Shown here: positions 22,424 through 32,020 of the stretch, in pieces
How positions within the stretch are numbered: position 1 is the stretch's first letter
Layout: every line of letters starts with the position of its first letter
Assembly (NCBI RefSeq): GCF_017877135.1
Contig: NZ_JAGIPH010000004.1
Coordinates: 372,001 to 436,000 of the forward strand
Source: Neorhizobium galegae
Lineage (GTDB): Bacteria; Pseudomonadota; Alphaproteobacteria; Rhizobiales; Rhizobiaceae
Direction of reading: 5' to 3'
DNA: 64,000 bases
Program-made: the position numbers and the translations under genes
The notes under the pieces: generated by a model
What the model was told of the DNA's origin: nothing
Database searches by the model: none
What the model saw: only the letters and a program-made list of their open reading frames with translations

Positions 22424-25400
22424 TCACACTCCTCTCGGCCGACGCATGTCGAGCGTCAGCGGAAACTCCGGCGAGACTCGCTCCGGCGCCACGTCGTAAC
22501 GGCCAGCCGTATGCCCCCATGGCTCGAAGCGCGCAAGCCTGCGGGCCTCCGCCTCGTTACCATTGACGGGGAAAGTCTCGTAATTGCGACCGCCCGGATG
22601 CGCCACATGGTAGACGCAACCGCCGATCGAGCGGCTGGACCAGGTGTCGTAGATATCGAAGGTGAGCGGCGTGTTGACCGGCAGGACCGGATGCAGGCCG
22701 GCTGCCGGCTGCCAGGCCTTGAAGCGCACGCCGGCAACCGACGCGCCCGAACGGCCGGTGGCGGCAAGCGGCACGGCCCGGCCGTTGCAGGTGACGCGGT
22801 AGCGCTCCGGATTGTCCGTCTGCAGCTTGACCTGCAGGCGCTCGACCGAGGAATCCACATAGCGCACGGTGCCGCCGATGGCCCCCTGTTCGCCCATCAC
22901 GTGCCACGGTTCCAGCGCTTGGCGCAGTTCCAGCTTCACGCCCTCGTATTCCACCTCTCCGAAGAAGGGGAAGCGGAATTCGAGCTGGGCGGCAAACCAT
23001 TCGGGGCGGAAATCGAAACCATGCTCCCGAAGGTCCGCCAACACGTCCATGAAATCGGCCCATACATAGTGCGGCAGCATGAAGCGGTCGGCTAGCGCCG
23101 TTCCCCAGCGCACGAAGGAGCCCTGCAGCGGGTTTTTCCAGAAGCGGGCAATCAGCGCGCGCACCAGCAATTGCTGGGCAAGCGACATGCGCGCATTCGG
23201 CGGCATTTCGAAGCCGCGGAATTCCACAAGCCCAAGCCGTCCCGTCGGCCCATCCGGCGAAAACAGCTTGTCGATGCAGATTTCCGAACGGTGGGTATTG
23301 CCGGTGACGTCGGTCAGGAGGTTGCGGAACAGGCGGTCCACCAGCCAGGGCAGGGGTGCCGGCCCGGTGCCGGGCAGGGGCACCTGCGCCATGGCGATTT
23401 CGAGTTCGTAGAGGCTGTCGTGGCGGGCCTCATCGATGCGGGGCGCCTGACTGGTCGGGCCAATGAACAGGCCGGAGAACAGATAGGAGAGCGCCGGGTG
23501 CCGCTGCCAGTGCAGGACAAGGCTTTTCAACAGGTCCGGCCGGCGCAGGAACGGGCTGTCATTCGGATTGGCGCCGCCGACCACCACATGGTTGCCGCCG
23601 CCGGTGCCGGTATGGCGCCCGTCGATCATGAACTTGTCGGCGCCGAGCCGGCTCTGGCGGGCTTCCTCATAGATGGCGGTGGTGATGTCGACGCAGTCCT
23701 GCCAGCTGGAGGCCGGGTGGATGTTGACCTCGATGACGCCCGGATCGGGCGCGACGCGAATGACGTTCAGCCGCTCGTCGTGCGGCGGCGCATAGCCTTC
23801 AATGTGGACGGCAAGGCCAAGCTGGGTTGCAGCGCGTTCGGCAGACGCGATCAGATCGAGATATTCCTCGATGCTGACGGTCGGCGGCATGAACACGCAG
23901 AGCCGTCCATCGCGCGCTTCCACGCTGATGGCCGTGCGCACGAAACCGATGATTTCCTCGCTCACCCGCTGCTGCGGCTGCGAATTTTCGGCCGTCGGCT
24001 CGAAATGCGCTGCCGAAAGCTTGCGCTCCTTGATCTGGGAAGCGGCTGGTTCCTCATGGAAATCCGGCAGCGGCGCGCGCTCGATCGTCGGGTCCATCGG
24101 GTTGATATAGGGGTATTGCGAGGGCGGAATGTATGGCAGCGAGTTCAGCGGCAGGCGGTAGCCGACGGGGCTGTCGCCGGGCACCAGAAAGATGCGGCCG
24201 CGGCGCGTGCGCCATTTTTCGCTCACCCAGCGCATGCCGCTTGCCCGGCTGTTCCAGGCCTGCACGGGCAGCACATAGCCGGACGGCCTTGTAAGCCCGC
24301 GCTCGAACACGCGCGCCAGGCGGTTGCGCTCTTCCGGGTCCTTCAGCTTGGAATTGGCCGGATCGACATTGTCGGGAAGGTTTGCTTCCCGCAAAATCCA
24401 TTCGCCCGGGTCCTCGAAGGCCGGCACCACCATGTCGGGCGTAATGTCCAGTTCGCCGGCAATGGCCGTCAGCAAGCGTCCGGCATCCGCTTCGGTGACC
24501 TTGTAGTCCTCGCCTTCCTCGGCAATCAGGCTGGCATCGCGCCAGATCGGCTTTTCGTCGCGGCGCCAGTAGAGCGAAAAGGTCCAGCGCGGCAGGCTTT
24601 CGCCCGGATACCACTTGCCCTGGCCGTAATGCAGGAAGCCGCCCGGCGCAAAACGTTCGCGCAGCTTGCGGATGAGGATGTCGGCCTTGTCGCGCTTGGT
24701 CGGCCCGACGGCTGCCGTATTCCACTCGTCCGACTGGAAATCGTCGATCGACACGAAAGTCGGCTCGCCGCCCATGGTGAGCCGCACGTCTTCGGTGGCC
24801 AGCACCTTGTCCACCTTGCGGCCCAAGGCATCGAGTGTCTGCCAGCTCTCGTCGGAAAACGGCTTTGTGATGCGCGGATGCTCGGCGACGCGCGACACAC
24901 GCATGTCGAATTCGAAAGAGGTTTCAGCCTCGCCGAAATAGCCGCCGGAAATCGGCGCGGCATTGCGATAATGCGGGGTGGCGGCCAGCGGGATGTGGCT
25001 TTCGCCGGTCAGAAGCCCCGACGTCGGATCGAGCCCGATCCAGCCGGCGCCCGGCAGATAGACTTCCGCCCAGGCATGCAGGTCGGTGAAATCCACTTCC
25101 GTGCCGGACGGGCCGTCGAGGGCCTTCAGGTCCGGCGTCAGCTGGATCAGGTAGCCGGAAACGAAACGGGCAGCAAAGCCCAGGTGGCGCAGCACCTGCA
25201 CGAGCAGCCAGCTGGTATCGCGGCACGATCCGCGCGCCGTCTGCAGCGTCTGCTCGGGCGTCTGAACGCCGGGTTCCATGCGGATGACATAGCCGATATC
25301 GCGTTGCAGGCGCGCATTGAGGCCGACCACCATATCGACGGTGGGTTGGTCCGGCGACCAGTCCACCGTCTTCATGAAGGCCGACAGCAGCGGCCCGGGC

Positions 25401-25765
25401 TCTTCCGGCTTGCGATAGATCGACAGGTCCTCGATAAGATCCTGCGGATAATCGAAGGGCCAGCGGGTGGCTTCCTCCTCCACGAAGAAGTCGAACGGAT
25501 TGTAGACCGTCATGTCGGCGACCAGATCGACCTCGATCTTCAGTTCCGTCACCGGTTCCGGGAAGACGTAGCGGGCAAGGTAATTGCCGTAAGGGTCCTG
25601 CTGCAGGTTCACGAAATGGTTCGACGGCGAGACTTTCAGCGAATGGCTGATGACGCGCGTTCTGGAATGCGCGGCCGGCTTCAGTCGAATGATCTGCGGC
25701 CCAAGGCGAACGGGCCTGTCATATTTGTAATGAGTCAGGTGATAGATACTGGCCTTGATCGACAT
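22424..25765 (-). CDS. Large transglutaminase-like protein with DUF2126 domain
   Basis: Protein of 1113 aa and first gene of a three-gene operon. The N-terminal 300 residues are a transglutaminase N domain and core: Cys in [12 protein letters not shown], His in [14 protein letters not shown] and Asp in GLDPTSGLL. The remaining 800 residues are the DUF2126 region, including [17 protein letters not shown] and [17 protein letters not shown], whose GS-like residues suggest a ligase-type fold. The ATG has AAGGAG 5 nt upstream. The three proteins probably act together on one peptide-like product. Confidence 0.88.
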   Translation of the reverse strand: MSIKASIYHLTHYKYDRPVRLGPQIIRLKPAAHSRTRVISHSLKVSPSNHFVNLQQDPYGNYLARYVFPEPVTELKIEVDLVADMTVYNPFDFFVEEEATRWPFDYPQDLIEDLSIYRKPEEPGPLLSAFMKTVDWSPDQPTVDMVVGLNARLQRDIGYVIRMEPGVQTPEQTLQTARGSCRDTSWLLVQVLRHLGFAARFVSGYLIQLTPDLKALDGPSGTEVDFTDLHAWAEVYLPGAGWIGLDPTSGLLTGESHIPLAATPHYRNAAPISGGYFGEAETSFEFDMRVSRVAEHPRITKPFSDESWQTLDALGRKVDKVLATEDVRLTMGGEPTFVSIDDFQSDEWNTAAVGPTKRDKADILIRKLRERFAPGGFLHYGQGKWYPGESLPRWTFSLYWRRDEKPIWRDASLIAEEGEDYKVTEADAGRLLTAIAGELDITPDMVVPAFEDPGEWILREANLPDNVDPANSKLKDPEERNRLARVFERGLTRPSGYVLPVQAWNSRASGMRWVSEKWRTRRGRIFLVPGDSPVGYRLPLNSLPYIPPSQYPYINPMDPTIERAPLPDFHEEPAASQIKERKLSAAHFEPTAENSQPQQRVSEEIIGFVRTAISVEARDGRLCVFMPPTVSIEEYLDLIASAERAATQLGLAVHIEGYAPPHDERLNVIRVAPDPGVIEVNIHPASSWQDCVDITTAIYEEARQSRLGADKFMIDGRHTGTGGGNHVVVGGANPNDSPFLRRPDLLKSLVLHWQRHPALSYLFSGLFIGPTSQAPRIDEARHDSLYELEIAMAQVPLPGTGPAPLPWLVDRLFRNLLTDVTGNTHRSEICIDKLFSPDGPTGRLGLVEFRGFEMPPNARMSLAQQLLVRALIARFWKNPLQGSFVRWGTALADRFMLPHYVWADFMDVLADLREHGFDFRPEWFAAQLEFRFPFFGEVEYEGVKLELRQALEPWHVMGEQGAIGGTVRYVDSSVERLQVKLQTDNPERYRVTCNGRAVPLAATGRSGASVAGVRFKAWQPAAGLHPVLPVNTPLTFDIYDTWSSRSIGGCVYHVAHPGGRNYETFPVNGNEAEARRLARFEPWGHTAGRYDVAPERVSPEFPLTLDMRRPRGV

Positions 25766-26140
25766 GGAACTCCTTGTCGGGTTCCCTCAAATGGACCCGG
25801 CGCGCATGAAGGCCCAGAGTTTGTGCAATGCAGGAGAAGAAAGCAAGGCGCTTCCACGCATATCCGGCAAAGTGCGACGGCATGCGCAAGCAGACCGGAA
25901 GGTGATCCGGACAAGAGAGGAGCGGCGGGCGGCATTTTACCATGATGCGGCGGCGAAATCTGTCGCTCGTTCTGCGGAAGAGCTTGATTTTCTGCCCTTT
26001 TATGTTTCGGGCTGCCGTAATATGAGGCGCGTGTTCCAGGCTGCGAGGCGGCTTGCAGCCGCCGCACCTCCCCAATTGCCCATTGAGAAGGCTTTAGCCT
26101 AATATTTGCGCTGTTCTGCCTGTCTTGTGTGCAGATGCGC
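25766..26140. other. Intergenic region upstream of the transglutaminase operon
   Basis: 375 bp between the start of the large transglutaminase gene and the end of gstI. It must contain the operon promoter, though no clear -35/-10 pair was seen. A GGCGGC/GCCGCC hairpin with a 5-nt loop lies at 26047-26063, without a T-tract. The frames open here lack ribosome binding sites and recognisable protein sequence. Confidence 0.4.
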
Positions 26141-26344
26141 TCAAGCGTGCGGCTTGACGGGCTTGTCGGATCCGCTGATCGCTTCTTCGTGATACCAGCT
26201 CCCGCCAAAGGCGAGGTCGGTATGACGCACCACTTCTGCCTGCTTCTGAACCTCGACACGCGGTGCGCGCTCGCGCAGCCGGCGGATGCCGCCAGCGGGG
26301 AAGGGGATGATCTGCGCAGTGGTGGGTTCGATTGCGGTGGCCAT
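26141..26344 (-). CDS. gstI: Glutamine synthetase translation inhibitor-like protein (DUF2735)
   Basis: Small protein (67 aa) with the C-terminal signature LAFGGSWYHEEAI of the DUF2735/GstI group. In Rhizobium leguminosarum GstI is a 63-aa product of a gene divergent from glnII that lowers translation of glnII mRNA. Here the gene is also divergent from glnII, 433 bp away, which supports the same role. The ATG has AGGA 8 nt upstream. It has no signal peptide and no membrane segment. The name rests on position plus the short motif, so functional identity is inferred. Confidence 0.8.
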   Translation of the reverse strand: MATAIEPTTAQIIPFPAGGIRRLRERAPRVEVQKQAEVVRHTDLAFGGSWYHEEAISGSDKPVKPHA

Positions 26345-26404
26345 GGTCTTATCCTTCGTTCATTCTTCCATTCCAGGAGGCTTATTTGCCTAAATTTCGA
26401 TCAC

Positions 26405-26422
26405 GATGCATTCTTTTGCATC
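26405..26422. promoter_or_regulatory. Inverted repeat in the gstI-glnII intergenic region
   Basis: GATGCA-N6-TGCATC, a perfect 6-bp dyad, lies 60 bp upstream of gstI and about 265 bp upstream of the glnII sigma-54 promoter. It is a candidate regulator site, possibly for NtrC, although it does not match the classical NtrC spacing. The surrounding sequence is AT-rich. Confidence 0.35.
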
Positions 26423-26669
26423 TTCTTGGTGGTCTAATTTTATGCATTATGCCCAGAATCTACGCATTTGGCAACTGCGATAAGTGAGGGCTAAGGAATG
26501 AGGGGGCGTGGGTGGAGCCGTGCTTGACGATCCTCCCCCCTCAACACGCGAAGCTTCGTCCGGTTCCATCCAAGCGCTGTTGAGGGCGCTACGTGATGGC
26601 CGTCACCGCCGCGGGCTGGACTGTCGGATACGGTGGGAAATGGGCAGCGCTAGAGGCTCTGCTTCCAAC

Positions 26670-26685
26670 TGGCACGCATTATGCA
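26670..26685 (+). promoter_or_regulatory. Sigma-54 (-24/-12) promoter of glnII
   Basis: TGGCACGCATTATGCA matches the RpoN consensus TGGCACG-N4-TTGCA at all but one position, with the exact GG-N10-GC spacing. It lies 92 bp before the glnII ATG, giving a leader of about 80 nt. NtrC-activated sigma-54 transcription of glnII is established in rhizobia. Confidence 0.82.
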
Positions 26686-26777
26686 TTTCCACTGGCAGTC
26701 CCGGCGGTGGCGCCCATGATGCGGTGCCCTGGCGCGGGATGTGCTCACACCTCGCAGCATAGAAACGAGAGATGACT

Positions 26778-27818
26778 ATGACGAAATACAAGCTCGAGTA
26801 TATTTGGCTCGATGGTTACAAGCCGGTCGCCAATCTTCGCGGCAAGACGCAGATCAAGGAATTCGACGAATTCCCGACGCTTGAGCAGCTGCCGCTCTGG
26901 GGTTTTGACGGCTCGTCCACCATGCAGGCCGAAGGTCATAGCTCCGATTGCGTCCTGAAGCCGGTCGCCGTCTATCCTGATCCGGCCCGCACCAATGGTG
27001 CGCTGGTCATGTGCGAAGTCATGATGCCCGATGGCGTCACGCCGCATCCGTCCAACAGCCGCGCCACGATCCTCGACGACGAAGGCGCCTGGTTCGGTTT
27101 CGAACAGGAATATTTCTTCTACGAAAACGGCCGTCCGCTCGGCTTCCCGGAACAGGGTTATCCGGCTCCGCAGGGTCCGTATTACACGGGCGTCGGCTTC
27201 AAGAACGTCGGTTCGGTTGCCCGCGAAATCGTTGAAGAGCACCTGGATCTCTGCCTCGCCGCCGGCATCAACCACGAAGGCATCAATGCCGAAGTGGCCA
27301 AGGGCCAGTGGGAATTCCAGATTTTCGGCAAGGGTTCCAAGCGCGCCGCCGACCAGATCTGGATCGCACGCTACCTTCTGCTGCGTCTGTGCGAACAGTA
27401 CGGCATCGATGTCGAGTTCCATTGCAAGCCGCTCGGCGACACCGACTGGAACGGTTCGGGCATGCATTGCAACTTCTCCACCACCTTCATGCGCGAAGTT
27501 GGCGGCAAGGAGTACTTCGAAGCGCTCATGGCAGCGTTCGCGAAGAACTGGAAGGAGCACATCGACGTTTACGGTCCGGACAACCATCTGCGCCTGACCG
27601 GCAAGCACGAGACGGCTCCGTGGAACAAGTTCTCCTACGGCGTTGCTGACCGTGGTGCCTCGATCCGCGTTCCGCACTCCTTCGTCAAGAACGACTACCG
27701 CGGCTACCTCGAAGACCGCCGCCCGAACTCGCAGGGCGACCCCTACCAGATCGCCTCCATCGTTCTGAAGACGATTGCCGAAGTGCCGACGGCTGACTAC
27801 GCCAAGAGCGCTGCATAA
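26778..27818 (+). CDS. glnII: Glutamine synthetase type II
   Basis: Eukaryote-type GSII (346 aa) condensing glutamate and ammonia with ATP to glutamine. Signatures are LPLWGFDGSSTMQAEG, the ATP-site region HYE-like GINHEGINAEVAKGQWEFQ and NHLRLTGKHETAPW. The ATG at 26778 (MTKYKLEYIWLDG) is preferred since family members start there and the AG-rich site lies 6 nt before it; an ATG two codons earlier is possible. It is transcribed from the sigma-54 promoter at 26670. GSII needs no adenylylation and works as an octamer, alongside GlnA elsewhere in the genome. Confidence 0.97.
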   Translation: MTKYKLEYIWLDGYKPVANLRGKTQIKEFDEFPTLEQLPLWGFDGSSTMQAEGHSSDCVLKPVAVYPDPARTNGALVMCEVMMPDGVTPHPSNSRATILDDEGAWFGFEQEYFFYENGRPLGFPEQGYPAPQGPYYTGVGFKNVGSVAREIVEEHLDLCLAAGINHEGINAEVAKGQWEFQIFGKGSKRAADQIWIARYLLLRLCEQYGIDVEFHCKPLGDTDWNGSGMHCNFSTTFMREVGGKEYFEALMAAFAKNWKEHIDVYGPDNHLRLTGKHETAPWNKFSYGVADRGASIRVPHSFVKNDYRGYLEDRRPNSQGDPYQIASIVLKTIAEVPTADYAKSAA

Positions 27819-27850
27819 GCCTTCTTACCCAAGACTTTTCATGACGAACG

Positions 27851-27877
27851 GGCACCGGAGCAATCCGGTGCCTTTTT
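27851..27877 (+). terminator. Rho-independent terminator of glnII
   Basis: GGCACCGGA and TCCGGTGCC form a 9-bp perfect stem with a GCAA loop, followed by TTTTT, 32 bp after the glnII stop. Confidence 0.9.
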
Positions 27878-27936
27878 CATTTGCGCTGAGGCAGGCGGCG
27901 CAACTCAGGGAGCGCGGTGCGTCATGGGCGGAGGTG

Positions 27937-29727
27937 TCAGACTTCGCCCACGGCCTCGCGGCGGCGCCGATCCAGTTCTTCGCTGTAGCGGCGCAGCGTA
28001 TGAGCTTCGCTGAGCTGGCCGACTACCCGCCGGTCGATCAAGTTGCTGATCACCGGCAGCGCTTCGGCACGGGCATGGTCAAAGATTTCGGCGGCCTGCT
28101 TGGCGTTCATCTGCGGCAGCAGGAAATCGTTCTGGTGGCTGACGAAATCGGCAAGCTGCGTGCGCGGCCGGGCGGTTTCCGCCTCTTCGGCATAGATGTC
28201 GGGCAGGGAAATCAGACCTGCATAGCGGTCCTGGTCGTCGAGCAGGATGACACGCTTGGCCGAGCCCAGCGGAAAGGCCTCGCGAAACTCCGCAAGCGGC
28301 ACGCCAAGCTTTGCGCATTTCACATCGGCACGCATCAGCTTTTCGACGGTGAGGTTTCGGATCCAGCCGACGTCATGGGCGCTGCGGATGCTCTCACCGC
28401 GCAGGTGAAAACGCCAGGTGGCAAAGGAATAGCCGAAGGTGGTGCGCACCACGAGCGACGAGGTGATGACGGCGGCCAGAACCAGCGCGGTGATTGGAAA
28501 GTCGGCGGTGATTTCAAGCGCCAGAAACGTCATGGTGAGTGGCCCGCCGATGATGGCAACGGCAAGCGAGCTCATGCCGACCACCGCAAGCACGGTCGGT
28601 GTCAGCGTGCCGGTGGTGATGAAGTCGGCCGGCGTGCCGAAAATCTTGCCGATCAGCGAGCCCATGAACAGCGAGGCGAAAAACAGGCCGCCGCGGAAGC
28701 CCGAGCCGATCGACACCGCAGAGGCGAGCGATTTCAGCAGCAGGATGCCGATGAGGATTTTGGCCGGCGCCTCGCTGTCGAGGTTGAGATGCAGCGCGCC
28801 GTGGCCGGCAGACAGAACCTGTGGCGTGACCATGGCGAGAAGCCCGACGACGATGCCGCCGAGCGCCGGGCGCACATAAGGCGGCAGCGAGCTTTTACGC
28901 GCCAGTTCCTCGACAAAGGCGACGCCCTGCATGATGAGAATGCCGACACCGGCGCAGATGGCTCCGAGCACGATGGCCGGCACGTAGTCGGCCGGTGTGA
29001 TCACGCCGATCTCACCCACCTCGATGATGAAACTGTTGCCGGAAAAGGCCCGCGCCGCGAAGGTTGCGATAATGGCGGCGACGACGACGGGGGCAAGCGC
29101 CACCATGCTGTAGGTGCCGATGATCAGTTCGAAGGCATAGAAAGCGCCGGTCAGCGGCGCGTTGAAGGCCGCGGCAATGGCGCCGGCCGCCCCGCAGCCG
29201 ACGAGGATGCGCATGTCTTCGCGCCGCAGGTTGAGCTTGGTGCCGAGCTTCGAGGCAAGGCCTGCCGAAAGCTGCGTATAGCCCGCCTCCAGACCCACCG
29301 AGGCGCCGAAGCCGTTGGAGATGAGGTTCTGGCCGGCAACGATAATGCTGTCGGTGAGCGAGATGCGTCCGCCATAGAGCGCGTTCGCCTCGATCGGGTC
29401 GACGATGGCGCGCTTGCGCCGCCGGGCGAGGATATAGAGCACCAGCCCGAGCAGAATGCCGCCGATAATTGGCGCCACCAGCACCACCAACTGGTTTTCG
29501 ATGGTGGACGAACTCAGCCAGTCGTCGATGGTGATGCCGAAGATCAGGCTGTGTAGGCTGCGCGACAGGAAGCTCATGCCGCTGACGGCGGTTCCCGCCG
29601 CAAGGCCAATCAGCACCGCGGCGAGAACCAGGCCGATCTCACTGCCGCGGGCAAAGGCCTTTTTCTTGGCAAGCTTGATCCAGGTCTGGCCCAGTCGCAG
29701 CGGTGAGGCAATGGAGAGCGTCTTCAT
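27937..29727 (-). CDS. CLC-family chloride channel/transporter with CBS domains
   Basis: Membrane protein (596 aa): about 430 residues of a CLC transporter core with some ten hydrophobic segments, then two CBS domains (LTVEKLMRADVKCAKL and IFDHARAEALPVISN). The Glu that gates ions is present in GASVGLEAGYTQ, a variant of the usual GREGP motif. The GSGIP and GxFxP motifs are not recognisable in standard form. The ATG at 29727 (MKTLSIASPLRLG) has AGGAGG 12 nt upstream. A further 140 codons upstream are open but look non-coding. Confidence 0.88.
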   Translation of the reverse strand: MKTLSIASPLRLGQTWIKLAKKKAFARGSEIGLVLAAVLIGLAAGTAVSGMSFLSRSLHSLIFGITIDDWLSSSTIENQLVVLVAPIIGGILLGLVLYILARRRKRAIVDPIEANALYGGRISLTDSIIVAGQNLISNGFGASVGLEAGYTQLSAGLASKLGTKLNLRREDMRILVGCGAAGAIAAAFNAPLTGAFYAFELIIGTYSMVALAPVVVAAIIATFAARAFSGNSFIIEVGEIGVITPADYVPAIVLGAICAGVGILIMQGVAFVEELARKSSLPPYVRPALGGIVVGLLAMVTPQVLSAGHGALHLNLDSEAPAKILIGILLLKSLASAVSIGSGFRGGLFFASLFMGSLIGKIFGTPADFITTGTLTPTVLAVVGMSSLAVAIIGGPLTMTFLALEITADFPITALVLAAVITSSLVVRTTFGYSFATWRFHLRGESIRSAHDVGWIRNLTVEKLMRADVKCAKLGVPLAEFREAFPLGSAKRVILLDDQDRYAGLISLPDIYAEEAETARPRTQLADFVSHQNDFLLPQMNAKQAAEIFDHARAEALPVISNLIDRRVVGQLSEAHTLRRYSEELDRRRREAVGEV

Positions 29728-30041
29728 CGGGCAGCACGCCCTCCTGATGGGCTTGTCGGTCGCACGGCAAACGGTTTTCCGCGGCCAGGTCCTTTGCGCC
29801 TCCCGTCTTGGCTCTTCAGGCCACAGGCAGGGGAGGATGTCGCGGTTGATGTCATAGCTAGGCAATTTTCGTCGAATTCGAGGCGGTGAAAGCAGAAATT
29901 TCCAGAATATTTTGTCGATCCTGCAAAATTTTGCCCCGGTGCCGGTCTTGAAAAGCCTCTGGCGGATGAACGGACGATTCAGCCGACATTCAGCTGTCGC
30001 GCTCAATTCTGTCCCCGTCGCTTGACACGAGGTACACGACC
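29728..30041. other. Divergent intergenic region
   Basis: 314 bp between the CLC gene and a small secreted-protein gene. An AT-rich stretch near 29870-29930 probably holds promoters. A short direct repeat (ATTCAGCCG / ATTCAGCTG) lies at about 29970-29996. No RNA gene or further ORF was found. Confidence 0.35.
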
Positions 30042-30371
30042 ATGAAGTCTTTTTTCCTTGCCGCAGCCCTGACCCTTGCTGGCGCCGGCGCCAGTCTTGC
30101 CCAGCCCGTACCCCGCGCGTTTGGCGCGGAGGCGCCGCAGGTCGCGCCATCGCGCCTCATCCAGCAGGTGGATTATGCCTGCGGGCCCGGGTGGCGTTTG
30201 AACCGCTGGGGTGATTGCGTGCCGCGTCGCGGGCCGCCGCCGCGGCGCTATTATCGCCCGCCACCGCCCGATTGGGGCTGGGGCCCGCCGCCGCCGCGTT
30301 ACCGCCCGCCACCGCATTACAGCCATTGGGGCCCGCCCCGGGGAGACTGGGGTCCGCCGCCGCGCTGGTAG
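30042..30371 (+). CDS. Small secreted proline-rich protein with GCG-type motif
   Basis: Exported protein (109 aa) with a signal peptide (MKSFFLAAALTLAGAGASLA, cleavage after Ala20 expected). The mature part carries CGPGWRLNRWGDCVP, a two-Cys motif seen in many rhizobial secreted proteins, followed by a tail of Pro, Arg, Tyr and Trp repeats. The ATG has GAGG upstream. The function is unknown; a cell-surface or periplasmic location is likely. Confidence 0.72.
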   Translation: MKSFFLAAALTLAGAGASLAQPVPRAFGAEAPQVAPSRLIQQVDYACGPGWRLNRWGDCVPRRGPPPRRYYRPPPPDWGWGPPPPRYRPPPHYSHWGPPRGDWGPPPRW

Positions 30372-30421
30372 GCCGCGCGTCGGAACGGTCATCCGGTCTG
30401 GTATGTGACGTGAAGCAAGAA

Positions 30422-30448
30422 GGCGGGTCCTCGAAGGGCCCGCCTTTT
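30422..30448 (+). terminator. Rho-independent terminator
   Basis: GGCGGGTCC and GGGCCCGCC form a 9-bp stem (one G-T pair) with a TCGAA loop, followed by TTTT. It ends the small secreted-protein gene and may also serve the convergent gene on the minus strand. Confidence 0.78.
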
Positions 30449-30482
30449 GTGCTGCCTGATTGTAGAACTTGGAAGGGTTTGC

Positions 30483-31142
30483 TCAGCGCGATGCGCTCTG
30501 GCGCAGCAGGCGGCAGAGGTTGACGAGCGCCGCATCATAGCTTTGCGAGCTGATCGTGGCGCAACGCACCATCATCTGCCGGCGTTCGTCGCCCGACATG
30601 TTGCGCAGTGTCTGCATCTGCGCCGGCGTCAGGCTGCCGGGGTTACCAGGATTGCCGGGGTTGCCAGGGTTGCCAGTGCCGGGATTGCTGCCGGGACCGC
30701 CAGGAATGCCGCCGGGCGAGGTGCCGCCGATGCCGACATTGGCGCCCACGCCGACACCGCGTCCGCCGCCGACACCAAGGCCGACATCGGCATTGACGCC
30801 GCGGCTGCCGCCGATGGAGGCCGTGGCGCCGGCATCAATGCCGCGGCCGCCGCCGACATTGGCATTTGCGTCGGCGTTCACGCCATTGGCTCCGCCGACC
30901 GACGCATTCACGTCCGCGCCCGCAACGCTTCCTCCTCCCACATTGGCGTCAGCACCCGCATTGATGCCGGAACTGCCGCCGATGGACGCATCGGCCCCGA
31001 CCCCCAGCCCATTGCTGGTGTTGACATCGACGCCGGCGCTGATGCCGCCCACCGATACACCAATATCCTGGGCGAAAGCCTGATACGGTATAGGGCTAGC
31101 AAAGGCTGCTGTTACCAGCAGTACACTCATGAATTTCTGCAT
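30483..31142 (-). CDS. Secreted glycine-rich repeat protein
   Basis: Exported protein (219 aa) with a signal peptide ending near AFAQD. Residues about 30-130 are imperfect 13-17-residue repeats of the form G(V/I)NADANANVGGG, rich in Gly, Ala, Asn, Asp and Val, which suggests a beta-roll or filament-like structure. A run of NPG triplets follows, then a conserved C-terminal region (LTPAQMQTLRNMSGDERRQM) with two Cys. The ATG at 31142 has a perfect GGAGGAG site. I do not recognise the family by name; a surface or matrix role is plausible but not shown. Confidence 0.75.
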   Translation of the reverse strand: MQKFMSVLLVTAAFASPIPYQAFAQDIGVSVGGISAGVDVNTSNGLGVGADASIGGSSGINAGADANVGGGSVAGADVNASVGGANGVNADANANVGGGRGIDAGATASIGGSRGVNADVGLGVGGGRGVGVGANVGIGGTSPGGIPGGPGSNPGTGNPGNPGNPGNPGSLTPAQMQTLRNMSGDERRQMMVRCATISSQSYDAALVNLCRLLRQSASR

Positions 31143-31408
31143 GTTCTCCTCCACGTGGTAGACTGTGCGGAAGAACAACCACGAGAGGGGCAGGAGGTTT
31201 CAGGCCGAAAAGCTGTTAACGAAAATGTGAAGAGGTATTCGCAAGCAACACCGAAGCACACCGACCCTGCGGCTTGAGACGGCTGCAGGCTTGCGCTTGG
31301 CGCAAGCAAGAGGAGGCATTGCCCATTCATCGGGGCGGAGCACGGCGCTTGTTGCACTGCCTATGCTTCATGCTTGGCAATAATGGCTCTGGTCTTCGCG
31401 CCGATGTG

Positions 31409-31786
31409 CTAGCGCCAGACACCGGTTGCCAGCGCACGCTGAATGCCGCGCACATCGCTTCCCTTGCCAAGCGTGCGTTCAATCGGCGTGGCGCTTCCCG
31501 AAACCCAGATCTTCAATTCCGAATCCAGATCAAACGTACCGGCGGTTTCCACGGCAAAGCGCGTGATGGCCCGGTAAGGGACGCTGGTATAGCTGACCTT
31601 GCTGCCAGTCATGCCCTGGATATCGACGAGAATCAGCCGGTGCTGGGTGAAGACGAAAAAATCGCGCACGATACGGAAGGCGAGCTGCGGCGCCTCGCCG
31701 TCGATCAGCACGCCATCGAGGCGCTTGTTAAGATCGGCTGGATCGACTTTCGATCCGTGACCCATCAGGCTGTCGAAAAGTCCCAT
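31409..31786 (-). CDS. PH domain-containing protein (DUF1696 type)
   Basis: Small soluble protein (125 aa) made of one bacterial pleckstrin-homology domain (bPH_1). Characteristic are the KVDPADLNKRLDGVLIDGE start, RDFFVFTQHRLILVDIQG and KVSYTSVPYRAITRF. Such proteins form ring-shaped oligomers in known structures; their role is unclear. The ATG at 31786 follows GGGAG. The gene stands alone between a secreted-protein gene and tRNA-Val. Confidence 0.85.
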   Translation of the reverse strand: MGLFDSLMGHGSKVDPADLNKRLDGVLIDGEAPQLAFRIVRDFFVFTQHRLILVDIQGMTGSKVSYTSVPYRAITRFAVETAGTFDLDSELKIWVSGSATPIERTLGKGSDVRGIQRALATGVWR

Positions 31787-32020
31787 CGTCTTTCTCCCAT
31801 GGCTGGTGTTGTCCACAGGGAGATAGGGGGCGCCTCGGGGAATTCATCCCCGACCGGTTTTGGCGCAGCGTCACGGGTGTCGAGGCTGTGGATAAGTTGC
31901 GGACGCCGGCGCGCAAGGGGTGGCATCAGAGGCCGTCGCGGCGGCTTTCGTCCTCGGCACGGCAAGCCTTTGTCAGAGGGCAGGTGACGCGCAAAATCTG
32001 TCGCCAGAGCCCTAAAACGG

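Noticed and set aside
23171..25945. 924-codon open frame antisense to the DUF2126 transglutaminase gene
   Set aside because: His- and Arg-rich composition typical of antisense frames; the minus-strand gene has a clear catalytic triad.
26508..26762. 84-codon open frame in the glnII leader
   Set aside because: It runs across the sigma-54 promoter, has no ribosome binding site and has random composition.
27775..29556. 593-codon open frame on the plus strand over the CLC gene
   Set aside because: Antisense to a membrane protein with clear CLC and CBS sequence; it also overlaps the glnII end and its terminator.
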